Position numbers and translations under genes: made by a program
NCBI RefSeq assembly: GCF_014695915.1
Contig: NZ_JACJPF010000078.1
Coordinates: 1 to 64,000 of the forward strand
Origin: Trichocoleus sp. FACHB-40
GTDB taxonomy: Bacteria > Cyanobacteriota > Cyanobacteriia > Cyanobacteriales > FACHB-T130
Direction: 5' to 3'
DNA: 64,000 bases
Shown here: piece by piece, positions 17,446-25,905 of the stretch
Layout of the letters: each line of letters starts with the position of its first letter
Position numbering within the stretch: position 1 is the stretch's first letter
The notes under the pieces: model-generated
Databases searched by the model: none
The model's input: the letters and a program-made list of their open reading frames with translations, nothing else
Told to the model about the DNA's origin: nothing

Positions 17446-18168
17446 ATGCAAAAGCCTCTCCCCCAGCCGCTTCGGGTGGTTCAGCTAGAAAACAAATCTG
17501 GTTCCCTGTACATGGAATTGAACGGGGAGCCAAAATCACCTAGACACATTGACCTCTACTTGACCGTGAGTTTCAAGGAAGATTGGGAGTCGTTCTTGGG
17601 CGGGCAAGTCAAGTTTGGTTTAAAAAGTGCAAAACTAAAACTGAAGCTGACAAATGGCGTTATGCCCTATGAGTCGCGTAAGTTAACAGGCTCGCGTCAA
17701 CTTTTGATTCACACGGATAGACAAAATCGGGAAGTTAATAAATCTCAAAATTCCCAAGACTTTGATGCTGCCCTAAGTGAGATTAAAGCTAAAGCGAAAG
17801 CAAACGGCACCGGGGAGCAAAAAGCAGATATGATGAATAAATTTGGAGTCACTGCCTATCAAGTTACAACTCAAGGGGAGCCAGAAAACCCGTCTTGGAC
17901 TTTTACAAAAGAGAGGAGTCAGCCAGTATTGATTGGCGTGAGTTATCGGGAAAAACTGGGAACTTTGTATGTGACGAAAAAGCCTTGCATTGTGACAGGT
18001 TTCTTTGAAATTTCAAAGAAAGATGTCCTGTTGAGGGATATACAAGGAGTGGGTTTAGAAGATATTAATTCTAATAAGAGGGTAGTGTTAAACATAATGA
18101 TTACCCAGTGGCTAATAGATGCAAAATTAACGCCCTATTTAAGTCAGGCAGTGTTGCTATATGACTAA
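17446..18168 (+). CDS. hypothetical partner protein of pentapeptide cassette 2, 240 aa
   Basis: Unrecognised family. Residues 1-90 look beta-rich with alternating hydrophobics (HIDLYLTVSFKEDWESFLGG, KLKLKLTNGV). A charged helical linker follows (about 95-130), then a second beta segment with WTFTKERSQPVLIG. The C-terminal 40 residues carry GVGLEDINSNKRVVLNIMI and PYLSQA, shared with the 87-aa protein at 14901. The gene overlaps the following pentapeptide gene by 8 nt, the same geometry as cassette 1. This predicts a bound pair in which the C-terminal block contacts the pentapeptide partner. Confidence 0.7.
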   Translation: MQKPLPQPLRVVQLENKSGSLYMELNGEPKSPRHIDLYLTVSFKEDWESFLGGQVKFGLKSAKLKLKLTNGVMPYESRKLTGSRQLLIHTDRQNREVNKSQNSQDFDAALSEIKAKAKANGTGEQKADMMNKFGVTAYQVTTQGEPENPSWTFTKERSQPVLIGVSYREKLGTLYVTKKPCIVTGFFEISKKDVLLRDIQGVGLEDINSNKRVVLNIMITQWLIDAKLTPYLSQAVLLYD

Positions 18169-18871
18169 GACTAAATCTCTTCAGGAAATTGAAGAACTGA
18201 TCCATCTGGTTGTAGAGGCACAAACTGATGATTTGTTTGAGCTTGCGGAAATTTCCGCTCTAAATCCTGCCGAAGATTTCGCAGGAGCCGACCTGAGCAA
18301 TATCGATCTCCGTGGGGTCAATCTGAGCTGTTTCAACCTCAGCGATGGCAATTTGAGCTGTTCCGACCTCAGCGGTGCCGACCTAAGCCATGCTATTTTC
18401 AGCAGTGCCGATCTCAGTTGCACCAACCTGAGTGGTGTGGATCTCCGCGGGGTGGATCTCCGGGGTGCCAACCTCAGCCATGCTGACCTGAGCGGTGCCG
18501 ACTTAAGCAGTGTTGTCGATTTGAGCCATGCCAACCTGAGCCATGCTATCCTGGGCGGTGCCATCCTCAATGGTGCCATCTTGATTGGCGCTAACCTCAA
18601 GCGTGCTGAGCTGATTGGTGTTTCTCTGAGTAGTGCTGACTTAACTGGTGCTGACCTGAAGGGTGCCAACCTGAGCCGTGCTGACTTAACTGGTGCTGAC
18701 TTGAAGGGTGCCATCTTCAGTGGTGCTATCCTGAACGGTGCAAAAGTTAAGAATGCTGAATTTGGATGGAATGTAGGACTTGGTGAGCAGATGAGGCTGG
18801 AGTTGAAGCGGCGAGGAGCAATATTTGAGGATTCTTTAGCGATCGCTCCCACTTTAGTCAGGCGAATTTAA
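18161..18871 (+). CDS. pentapeptide-repeat protein of cassette 2, 236 aa
   Basis: ATG overlaps the previous stop by 8 nt. N-cap residues 1-45 end LNPAEDFAGADL. About 32 pentapeptide units follow (A(D/N)LSG or RGVDL) to residue about 205, with one unit disturbed by an extra valine near SSVVDLSH. The C-cap GLGEQMRLELKRRGAIF matches the other two proteins in this cluster. The likely fold is a right-handed beta-helix of eight coils. Cytosolic. Function unknown, but the conserved caps suggest a defined partner or target. Confidence 0.86.
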   Translation: MTKTKSLQEIEELIHLVVEAQTDDLFELAEISALNPAEDFAGADLSNIDLRGVNLSCFNLSDGNLSCSDLSGADLSHAIFSSADLSCTNLSGVDLRGVDLRGANLSHADLSGADLSSVVDLSHANLSHAILGGAILNGAILIGANLKRAELIGVSLSSADLTGADLKGANLSRADLTGADLKGAIFSGAILNGAKVKNAEFGWNVGLGEQMRLELKRRGAIFEDSLAIAPTLVRRI

Positions 18872-18888
18872 TGCGATCGCTTTTACCG

Positions 18889-19000
18889 TCAAGGAAAATC
18901 CACCACCAGCAGCCGCGTTTTTAACCACTGCAAATCCATCAAAACTTCGGAGATTTCTTCTCCAGTGTGGACTGAAATGAGAAAGGGCGGTGGTAGTCTG
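18889..19000 (-). pseudogene. possible C-terminal gene remnant
   Basis: A minus-strand frame without start codon reads LPPPFLISVHTGEEISEVLM, then DLQWLKTRLLVVDFP and stop. Composition is protein-like and the frame is distinct from the neighbouring 19020-19259 gene. The family is not recognised. It may be what is left of a gene removed when the pentapeptide cluster arrived. Confidence 0.3.
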
Positions 19001-19019
19001 CTATTTTTATGTCTACTAT

Positions 19020-19259
19020 TTAATATTTATTTTCTGGACTAATCCGCCAGATTCTCTCTAAAATTTCAATTTGTTCCAAGAGAAGAGTAGCACGATGTTT
19101 AGGACGAAACTTTTTATATAAAACAGATCCTAAAATAATGGTCAAAGGAATGACAATTAGGAGAACACCAGCAACAGTGTTCCCCGAAACATCAGCCTGA
19201 GTCAGCGCGTTTTGATCCGCAGGCTTTACAGAAGAAGTTACTGAATAAGACGTTGGCAT
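19020..19259 (-). CDS. small single-pass membrane protein, 79 aa
   Basis: A good AGAGGAAT site precedes the ATG. The N-terminal 28 residues are polar, one transmembrane helix spans about 29-47 (VAGVLLIVIPLTIILGSVLY), and a basic KKFRPKHR patch follows, giving an N-out, C-in orientation. The C-terminal cytosolic helix is LLLEQIEILERIWRI. The shape recalls small photosystem- or respiratory-complex-associated proteins, but no family is recognised. Confidence 0.65.
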   Translation of the reverse strand: MPTSYSVTSSVKPADQNALTQADVSGNTVAGVLLIVIPLTIILGSVLYKKFRPKHRATLLLEQIEILERIWRISPENKY

Positions 19260-19490
19260 ATTTTTATTCCTCTAGATAGTGGGCTTATATCTTTCTTCAA
19301 AACTGTTCGTCCAAATTCACCATCAAAACAGGTGATCTCCAGCTTTTAGAGGCGCGATTTTCATCAGAGAAAAATGTGATTTGCGTCAAAAGGCAAATCA
19401 TAGCGACAAAATTGTGGTATTGGGCGCTAAATATGGTTTCTGATTGCCAGATGGGAAAAGCGATCGCCCTCTTAGGACATCGCGGCCTCT

Positions 19491-20534
19491 TTAAGTGTTG
19501 GGTGTTACAGTCACCACCCGCTCAACTTCATCTATAGTTATCGATGCAATGCCAAACTGATGAATCACCCAAGCATTGGTAGTTAAATGGGTGCTAATCT
19601 CAGCTACTCGGTATTGACTCGTCTCGGAACCCAAAGCCGCAGGTAATAGCAACTGATCCGCCAAATGCTCCTCAACAGGTGCATTAGTTTTATGAAAATT
19701 CAGCAACTCCTGACAAGCTATTTCGGCTACTTTATCAGCTGGCAACCCTAAACGCCCCAAGGCACCAAAACCAGCCAAACTGTCTTCATACTCAGCTGTG
19801 AGAAAAATACCCGCCCCTGGTGCAACACCCCTTTCTCGCAATGGACGCACCGTGGCTTTCAGATGTGCCTCGTGTAACAGATTCTCTGCACGGCTTGCCA
19901 TCCGTTGCGGAATGTGGGAGGGAAGTTGTGTTACCACAGCTAAACCCCGCACTTCCTGCAATTTCCCTCGTTCGAGTAAATTAATGCTGCTGAGGGTGCT
20001 ACCGCCGCTAACGTGCAGTTCCACTTCTCCGCCGCCTTGCGGATACCATCCCCAACGGTGTAGCCTTACTTCAGCTTGCACTCCCATTCGTTTCAAGATG
20101 GGTAAGTAAACTTGCTCAATGTAGGAGAGTGAGGGACTATATGCTACATGGGTGCCGCCGCGCAGTATTATTTGCGAATCGCCGCCAGCGAGAGCTAAGG
20201 GCAGCAAGATAGTCTGCAAAACCAAAGTGACAGCACCCGCCGATCGGCCTTCCCGTGCGTCGCTGACATCAAAGGTGTATTTTCCAGCTTGAACAGAGTA
20301 ACTGGGGGTAAACTCTAAATTCGTTGAACCCAACTCATCCCCCTGTACTTGGGCGTTACAAATTTCCGCCGCCGCCCGTACCCCTGTAAGGTGTTGGGCA
20401 GCTAGTCCGGGCTTTTTGCGTCCCGCCCGAATGCGTTCGATGCGTATCGGTTGACCTGTGATAGTCGCAAGGCTGAGGGAAGTGCGTAACACTTGTCCGC
20501 CGCCTTCGCCGTAAGAGCCGTCTATGTAAATCAT
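19491..20534 (-). CDS. rtcA: RNA 3'-terminal phosphate cyclase, 347 aa
   Basis: ATP-dependent conversion of RNA 3'-phosphate to a 2',3'-cyclic phosphate through a covalent enzyme-AMP. Start MIYIDGSYGEGGGQVLRTSL at 20534 is the family N-terminus; the longer frame to 20564 adds unconserved residues. Other marks are IRAGRKKPGLAAQHL (about 37-51), EGRSAGAVTL, RGGTHV and the adenylylated histidine in EEHLADQLLLP (about 298-308). Full length. No rtcB is adjacent. It diverges from tab2 with a 61-bp shared promoter region. Confidence 0.95.
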   Translation of the reverse strand: MIYIDGSYGEGGGQVLRTSLSLATITGQPIRIERIRAGRKKPGLAAQHLTGVRAAAEICNAQVQGDELGSTNLEFTPSYSVQAGKYTFDVSDAREGRSAGAVTLVLQTILLPLALAGGDSQIILRGGTHVAYSPSLSYIEQVYLPILKRMGVQAEVRLHRWGWYPQGGGEVELHVSGGSTLSSINLLERGKLQEVRGLAVVTQLPSHIPQRMASRAENLLHEAHLKATVRPLRERGVAPGAGIFLTAEYEDSLAGFGALGRLGLPADKVAEIACQELLNFHKTNAPVEEHLADQLLLPAALGSETSQYRVAEISTHLTTNAWVIHQFGIASITIDEVERVVTVTPNT

Positions 20535-20595
20535 GAAGGGCAAGGGATGCTTCCCCCGTATCATAAAAGATAGGATAAGTTTTGAGCGCCTTGGT

Positions 20596-21480
20596 ATGGG
20601 AACAGTTTGGGAATTAGATTTTTACTCTCGCCCGATTTTGGACGAGAATCAGAAAAAAATTTGGGAATTATTGGTGTGCGAGAGTCCTTTGGATACCCGC
20701 ACAAAACCTGAGTCTTTGTTTCGTTATGCTCAGTTCTGCCCCAATAACCAGGTGAATTCGATATGGTTGCGGACGACGTTGGAGGAAGCGATCGCATCCT
20801 CGGACACCGGCCCTCCCCAAAAAATCCGCTTTTTCCGCCGTCCGATGACCAAGATGATCGTCAAAGCCTGCGATGAATTGGGCATCTCAGCTCAACTTTC
20901 TCGCCGGACTTTTTCGCTGTATTTCTGGCTACAAGAGCGGATGCAGGAAGTTTATCCCAAAGAACCGGGCTATCAACTTGTTGCGCCTAATCCGTCTGTG
21001 CAATACCAAGCCCAGCCACCCCAGCCTCTACCAGATGCTTTGAGAGGTCAGCAGTGGGCGTTTGTAACGTTGCCGGCGGCGGAATTTGAGGAAATGCACG
21101 AGTGGGATATTGGCTTTGGGGAAGCTTTCCCGCTGATAGGTGCGACAGATACCGCACCCCTTGCGCCCCAAACGCCAATTCCTGGCGTGGTGATTTTTTC
21201 CCCTAGGGCGACACCCATGGCTGGCTGGATGTCTGGGATTGAACCAGCTTTTATCAAGTTTAGCGGTGGTGCGTCGCCTAGATTGTTATTGGAGACAGGG
21301 GAGAGTAATAGCTGGGTTCTGGCTAATCTCAAAGACCCAAAAATTCTGGAGGAAGCCAAAAACTTTGAGCAGGCTAAGCAAAAAGCGGGGATGGTGCATT
21401 TTTTAGCTTTCCAGTCCACCCCCCAGACAGAATCGTTTGCGGGGTTTTGGCTACTGCAAGAGTTGCCTGTAGTTAAGTAA
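20596..21480 (+). CDS. Tab2/Atab2 family RNA-binding protein, 294 aa
   Basis: The start MGTVWELDFYSRPILDENQK at 20596 matches the family; the 20533 frame overlaps the rtcA start. Tab2 (DUF1092) proteins bind RNA. In algae and plants they are needed for translation of photosystem I psaB mRNA and for photosystem assembly. Motifs include WELLVCESP, RFFRRPMTKMI (about 77-87) and a C-terminal LASLKDP-like WVLANLKDPKIL block. It is restricted to oxygenic phototrophs, supporting a cyanobacterial origin. The role in cyanobacteria is inferred from homologues. Confidence 0.92.
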   Translation: MGTVWELDFYSRPILDENQKKIWELLVCESPLDTRTKPESLFRYAQFCPNNQVNSIWLRTTLEEAIASSDTGPPQKIRFFRRPMTKMIVKACDELGISAQLSRRTFSLYFWLQERMQEVYPKEPGYQLVAPNPSVQYQAQPPQPLPDALRGQQWAFVTLPAAEFEEMHEWDIGFGEAFPLIGATDTAPLAPQTPIPGVVIFSPRATPMAGWMSGIEPAFIKFSGGASPRLLLETGESNSWVLANLKDPKILEEAKNFEQAKQKAGMVHFLAFQSTPQTESFAGFWLLQELPVVK

Positions 21481-21720
21481 AAAGACTCTGATGGCAAAGT
21501 AAAAAGGGAAAAAGAAAAAGACTCTCATAAAAAGTTAAAATGCCACCAGATGAAGATTGCTTACTACTTTAGACTCTCTTAAAAAAGTTAAAGGAAAAAA
21601 GCAAAAAAAAGCACCAGAAGAAGTTAAAATGCCCACCTAGAAGATTATTTACTACTAGGGAATATTTTCTCTTTTTTTTGCATTTTTACTGTCTTGCCCC
21701 AAATTCGGGGAAACATAGCT
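21481..21720. repeat. A-rich intergenic region with imperfect direct repeats
   Basis: Two related units, 'aagttaaaatgccaccagat' (from about 21535) and 'aagttaaaatgcccacctag' (from about 21624), are each followed by gaagatt-n-ttactact. Two copies of agactctc(a/t)taaaaa-agttaaa lie between. The unit spacing is about 90 bp. No open reading frame or terminator hairpin is evident. It may be a degraded repeat or a leader of the next gene at 21802. Confidence 0.5.
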
Positions 21721-21801
21721 AGACCCTATCGTTGGGGCGCTTTTTCCTTTTGGCTTTTAAGAGCGTCTTGGCGGTTGCCTATTCCATAGTTATCAATAGA
21801 T

Positions 21802-23118
21802 ATGGGTTTTAACGATTTGCCACAAGAGACGCTAGCAGAGCAGCTATTGGATCTAGCCTTGCACTCAGGAGCAGAAGCAGCGGAGGTTTATCAGTCGCGA
21901 TCGCTATCTCGACCGGTATTTTTTGAAGCCAACCGACTCAAACAGTTAGAAATAGCTCAAGCAGAAGGCACAGCCCTGCGGCTGTGGCAAAATGGGCGTC
22001 CGGGGCTAGCCGTCGCCTATGGAGCGGTGGAAGCGCAAGCCTTGGTGGATCGGGCGATCGCGATCGCTAAGCTCAACCCACCAGAAACGGTGGAACTAAC
22101 TGAGGGTACTAAAGGCAACTATCCAGACTTGGGAGAGGTAGTACAAGTTGAGGATCTGGTGTCGATGGGCAAAGAAGCGATCGCCATCGTCCGAGACGCT
22201 TACCCAGAAGTCCTCTGTTCTAGCACCTGGGAATGCGAATCAGAAACTACACGATTTATCAACTCTAAAGGGCTAGATTGCCGTTATACCGATACCACCC
22301 TCAGCTGTTATTTAGGAGCAGAATGGGTGCGGGGGGATGATATTCTTAGTGTCAGCGATGGGCAAACCCAGCGAGACAAACTCGATCCAGTCGCGCTGGC
22401 TCTCCAAATTGTGCAGCGCTTGAGTTGGTCTAAAGAAAACGTTTCCCCCCCCATCGGTCGCGTACCAGTGCTATTCACCGCCAAAGCAGCGGAAATGCTT
22501 TGGGGGACAGTTGCAGCTGCACTCAATGGCAAACGGGTAATCGAAGGTGCTTCCCCCTGGAGCGATCGCCTTACCGAACAGGTAACATCAGAAGCCATCA
22601 CCATTTCCCAAAACCCGCAATCGGGGCCATTCAGCTGTCCTTTTGATGATGAAGGCACCAGCACGCGGGAACTCATCTTTATCAAAGACGGCATTTTGCA
22701 ACTATTTTACACCGATCGCACCACAGGGCGGCAGCTGGGCAGCGGCACCACAGGTAACGGGTTTCGCCCCGGTTTAGGCAGCTATCCCACACCAGAACTA
22801 TTTAATTTGCTGGTTGGACAAGGGAAGGGGACGCTGTTGGACTTGATGCAAAAATTGGATGATGGACTGGTGGTAGACCAGATGCTGGGCGGCGGTGCTG
22901 GTATTTCTGGCGACTTCTCGGTTAACGTTGAGCTAGGCTACCGCGTACAGAACGGTCAGGTAGTCGGGCGAGTGAAAGATACGATGGTTGCGGGTAACGT
23001 CTACACAGCGCTGAAACAGTTAGTAGCATTGGGAGGCGATGCGGATTGGAACGATTCGCTTTATACACCCTCTCTAATTGTAGAAGGGCTATCTGTCACC
23101 GGAAAAGTTATTAGTTAG
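21802..23118 (+). CDS. TldD/PmbA family protein (TldE-like), 438 aa
   Basis: A family of microcin- and antitoxin-processing proteases that work as TldD-TldE heterodimers in the cytosol. The sequence has the fold but lacks the HExxxH zinc motif of TldD, so it is the PmbA/TldE-type subunit. Typical segments are GAEAAEVYQSRS near the start, LRLWQNGRPGLAVAYG (about 54-69), FDDEGTSTRELIFIKDG (about 276-292), GAGISGDFSVNVELGYRVQNG and TMVAGNVYTALKQLVALG near the end. A TldD partner is not adjacent. Full length. Confidence 0.92.
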   Translation: MGFNDLPQETLAEQLLDLALHSGAEAAEVYQSRSLSRPVFFEANRLKQLEIAQAEGTALRLWQNGRPGLAVAYGAVEAQALVDRAIAIAKLNPPETVELTEGTKGNYPDLGEVVQVEDLVSMGKEAIAIVRDAYPEVLCSSTWECESETTRFINSKGLDCRYTDTTLSCYLGAEWVRGDDILSVSDGQTQRDKLDPVALALQIVQRLSWSKENVSPPIGRVPVLFTAKAAEMLWGTVAAALNGKRVIEGASPWSDRLTEQVTSEAITISQNPQSGPFSCPFDDEGTSTRELIFIKDGILQLFYTDRTTGRQLGSGTTGNGFRPGLGSYPTPELFNLLVGQGKGTLLDLMQKLDDGLVVDQMLGGGAGISGDFSVNVELGYRVQNGQVVGRVKDTMVAGNVYTALKQLVALGGDADWNDSLYTPSLIVEGLSVTGKVIS

Positions 23119-23127
23119 TTGCAAGAT

Positions 23128-23192
23128 GGCTAGTAGCTAATTGCTAATTGATCCACCATTAGCAATTAGCAATTAGCAATTAGCTATTGATT
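23128..23192. repeat. TTAGCAA heptamer repeat with inverted part
   Basis: A 'tagctaattgctaattg' block is followed by three to four tandem ttagcaa units. The two parts can pair as a hairpin between the PmbA and ClC genes. Similar heptamers appear near 40420-40450 and 48760-48800. Confidence 0.7.
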
Positions 23193-23206
23193 GTTTTGAG
23201 TGCATT

Positions 23207-25885
23207 ATGAATTATTTGAGAGAGTTAAGTTCTCGGTTAAAGTCTTTCAAATCAAAACTCAAAACTCAGAAGCGATATATCGCGTCTTTACAATTCAAAA
23301 CTTTCTTACGTCCCAGACGGCGGGTAGCGATCGCTGAAGCTTGTCTGATTGGTTTAGTATCGGGACTCTCAGGAGTTCTATTAAAAGTATCAGTTGGGGC
23401 TTTAGGCTCATGGCGAGTTCATGCGTCCCACTTTTTACCAGCATGGATCGTCCTCCCTGCCATTGGTGTATCCTTTGGATTCCTCTCCGGTTGGCTGGTG
23501 GAACGTCAGTCCCCGGAAGCTGCTGGTAGCGGTATTCCTTATGTGAAAGCTGCTCTTGCCCAGTTTCCCATAGCGCTGAATTTACGGGTTGCTATAGTTA
23601 AATTATTGAGCAGCATCCTGGCCTTGGGTTCCGGACTTACCTTGGGGCGACAAGGCCCAACCGTTCATGTGGGTGCAGCCGTCGCCGCCCAACTGAGTCA
23701 CTGGGTTCCCACCTCCCCCGACCATCGCCGCCAGATGATTGCTGCGGGTGCTGGTGCCGGGTTAGCCGCTGGCTTCAATGCGCCGATAGCTGGAGTCCTA
23801 TTTATTGTAGAAGAACTGCTTCAGGATTTATCTGACCTGACTCTAGGGACAGCAATTTTAGCATCCTTCATCGGTGCGGTTGTCTCGCGGCTATTAGGGG
23901 GACGCAGCCTGGAACTCAACTTGACGATAACAGCATCTCAGTCTAGCTTCTCTGTGCAAGAGATTCCTTTTTACCTGTTGTTAGGAGCTTTGGCTGGGCT
24001 GTTGGGGGCATGGTTTTGTAAAGGAATTTTTGCCAGTCTCGGCTTCTATCGCACCTTGAAACTGCCTTTAAGTCAACGAGTCGCTTTGGCTGGTTTAATT
24101 TCTGGGATAGCGATCGCTTTGCTACCGGAAAGCTTCCGGGACAACACAGGTTTGCGAGAATTTTTAGTCACGGGTGAGGCGGCTTGGCAATTTACGACCA
24201 TAGCTTTTGTCGTGCAGTATATCTTAACACTTGTCGCCTGTGGCTCTGGCGCTCCCGGTGGTTTATTTTCCCCCTCCCTAATTTTGGGATCTGGGCTGGG
24301 CTATCTGGTGGGACTTCTGCAACAGGCAACTCTGGGAGTAGGTTCGCCTGCTACCTACTCTCTCGCTGGTATGGGGGCATTTTTCTGCGCCGTTGCCAAA
24401 GCTCCGATCACCTCCATTGTCATTGTCTTTGAAATGACGATGGACTTTAACCTTGTCTTACCTTTGATGATTGGTTCGGTGGTTTCCTATCTGGTATCGG
24501 AAAAGATAACCAGAGGATCGCTTTACAGTCGCCTCTTAGAGTGGAATGGCATTCATTTAGAGAAAAAGCCGACTACCGATGGACTATTGGCAAATCTCAA
24601 GGCAGAAGATGTGATGCAGCGCCGGGTGGAAACCTTGCCTAGTAATATCAGCCTTGATGAAGCGACGCAAGCTTTTTCCCGTTCCCATCATCGCGGTTTC
24701 CCTGTTGTAGACAAGGGATTGCTGGTTGGTATTGTCACCCAAACAGATTTAGCAATTTACAAAGAGCGCAGTCTGCCGGGAAATCTCCCCCTATCGCGGA
24801 TTATGACACCGCAACCTGTGACTGTTGGTGCGACAGCTTCGCTTGGCGATGTTTTATATTTACTTAATCGGTATCAAATCAGCCGATTGCCGGTGACGGA
24901 AGGGCGCAAGCTGATTGGGATTATTACCCGCGCCGATATTATTAAGGCGGAAGCAGACAAGCTGAACGGTCAAACTGGCTCTATTGGCCCCCGGTCGGAA
25001 CCTTCCTATGTAGTTTATCAAACTCGCGCTCCTGCCATAGGAACCGGACGAATGCTAGTTCCCCTAGCCAACCCGCAAACAGCACCAGCGCTGTTGCAGA
25101 TGGCAGCTGCCATTGCCCGCGATCGCAACTATGAATTAGAGTGTCTTCAGGTGATTTTAGTTGGACGCAGCAGCGCCCCCGCGCAATCACCTGTGAAGAC
25201 GGGTGCTAGTCGCCGCTTGCTACGTCAGGCGGAAAAACTAGGCAAAGAATTGAATATTCCGATTCACACGCAGATTCGGGTATCCCACGATATCGCTCAG
25301 GCGATCCTGGAAACGATTAACGAGCGACACATCAATGTGTTATTAATGGGCTGGAAAGGCACCAGCATCACCCAAGGTCGCATTTTTGGCGATGTTGTGG
25401 ACACCATTATCCGACAGGCTCCTTGCGAGCTGGTGTTGGTGAAAATAGGTCAAGGGTTTACTTCTAATTCATCCTTCTGTCTGCTACCTTCGGCTTTCCG
25501 CAAGTGGTTGGTTCCTATCGCTGGTGGCCCTAACGCCCAGCAAGCTTTGCAAATTTTACCTTCTTTGCTTTCTCTGTCGCATACACCAGCCATCCAACTA
25601 GCCCAAATTTTCCATCCCTCCACACTTTTGCCTGACACAGCTGTGCTAGAAAAATCTGCTCTTTTCCTCAGTAGACAGTTGAGCGCAAGTGTGATGGCAA
25701 TTCCGGTTCGCGCTAGTTCTGTTTCCGATGCGGTCATCAATTTGGCGCACGCCGATGATTGCGATGTGGTGGTATTAGGTGCCAGTCGTGAGGGAATGTT
25801 GCAACAAGCGATTAAAGGAAATATACCGGAAGCGATCGCGCGTGGCGTGAAAAGCACGGTAATTTTAGTTCGCAGCGCCCAATAA
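23207..25885 (+). CDS. ClC chloride channel/transporter fused to CBS pair and two USP domains, 892 aa
   Basis: Residues about 40-450 are a ClC membrane domain with selectivity signatures GSGIP (107-111), GRQGP (147-151) and GSGAPGGLFSPSL near 347. In proton-coupled ClC exchangers the second signature is G(K/R)EGP, and its glutamate is the external gate. Here it is Gln149. The inner FIVEELL glutamates are kept. Two CBS domains (about 463-580) likely bind nucleotides and gate the channel. Two UspA-like domains follow (about 605-740 and 755-892). The start near 23207 has a basic cytosolic N-terminus partly encoded by a repeat-like block at 23272-23296. Probably a regulated, possibly uncoupled anion channel. 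Confidence 0.93.
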   Translation: MNYLRELSSRLKSFKSKLKTQKRYIASLQFKTFLRPRRRVAIAEACLIGLVSGLSGVLLKVSVGALGSWRVHASHFLPAWIVLPAIGVSFGFLSGWLVERQSPEAAGSGIPYVKAALAQFPIALNLRVAIVKLLSSILALGSGLTLGRQGPTVHVGAAVAAQLSHWVPTSPDHRRQMIAAGAGAGLAAGFNAPIAGVLFIVEELLQDLSDLTLGTAILASFIGAVVSRLLGGRSLELNLTITASQSSFSVQEIPFYLLLGALAGLLGAWFCKGIFASLGFYRTLKLPLSQRVALAGLISGIAIALLPESFRDNTGLREFLVTGEAAWQFTTIAFVVQYILTLVACGSGAPGGLFSPSLILGSGLGYLVGLLQQATLGVGSPATYSLAGMGAFFCAVAKAPITSIVIVFEMTMDFNLVLPLMIGSVVSYLVSEKITRGSLYSRLLEWNGIHLEKKPTTDGLLANLKAEDVMQRRVETLPSNISLDEATQAFSRSHHRGFPVVDKGLLVGIVTQTDLAIYKERSLPGNLPLSRIMTPQPVTVGATASLGDVLYLLNRYQISRLPVTEGRKLIGIITRADIIKAEADKLNGQTGSIGPRSEPSYVVYQTRAPAIGTGRMLVPLANPQTAPALLQMAAAIARDRNYELECLQVILVGRSSAPAQSPVKTGASRRLLRQAEKLGKELNIPIHTQIRVSHDIAQAILETINERHINVLLMGWKGTSITQGRIFGDVVDTIIRQAPCELVLVKIGQGFTSNSSFCLLPSAFRKWLVPIAGGPNAQQALQILPSLLSLSHTPAIQLAQIFHPSTLLPDTAVLEKSALFLSRQLSASVMAIPVRASSVSDAVINLAHADDCDVVVLGASREGMLQQAIKGNIPEAIARGVKSTVILVRSAQ

Positions 25886-25905
25886 AAGTTAAAAAAGCAA
25901 AGTTT

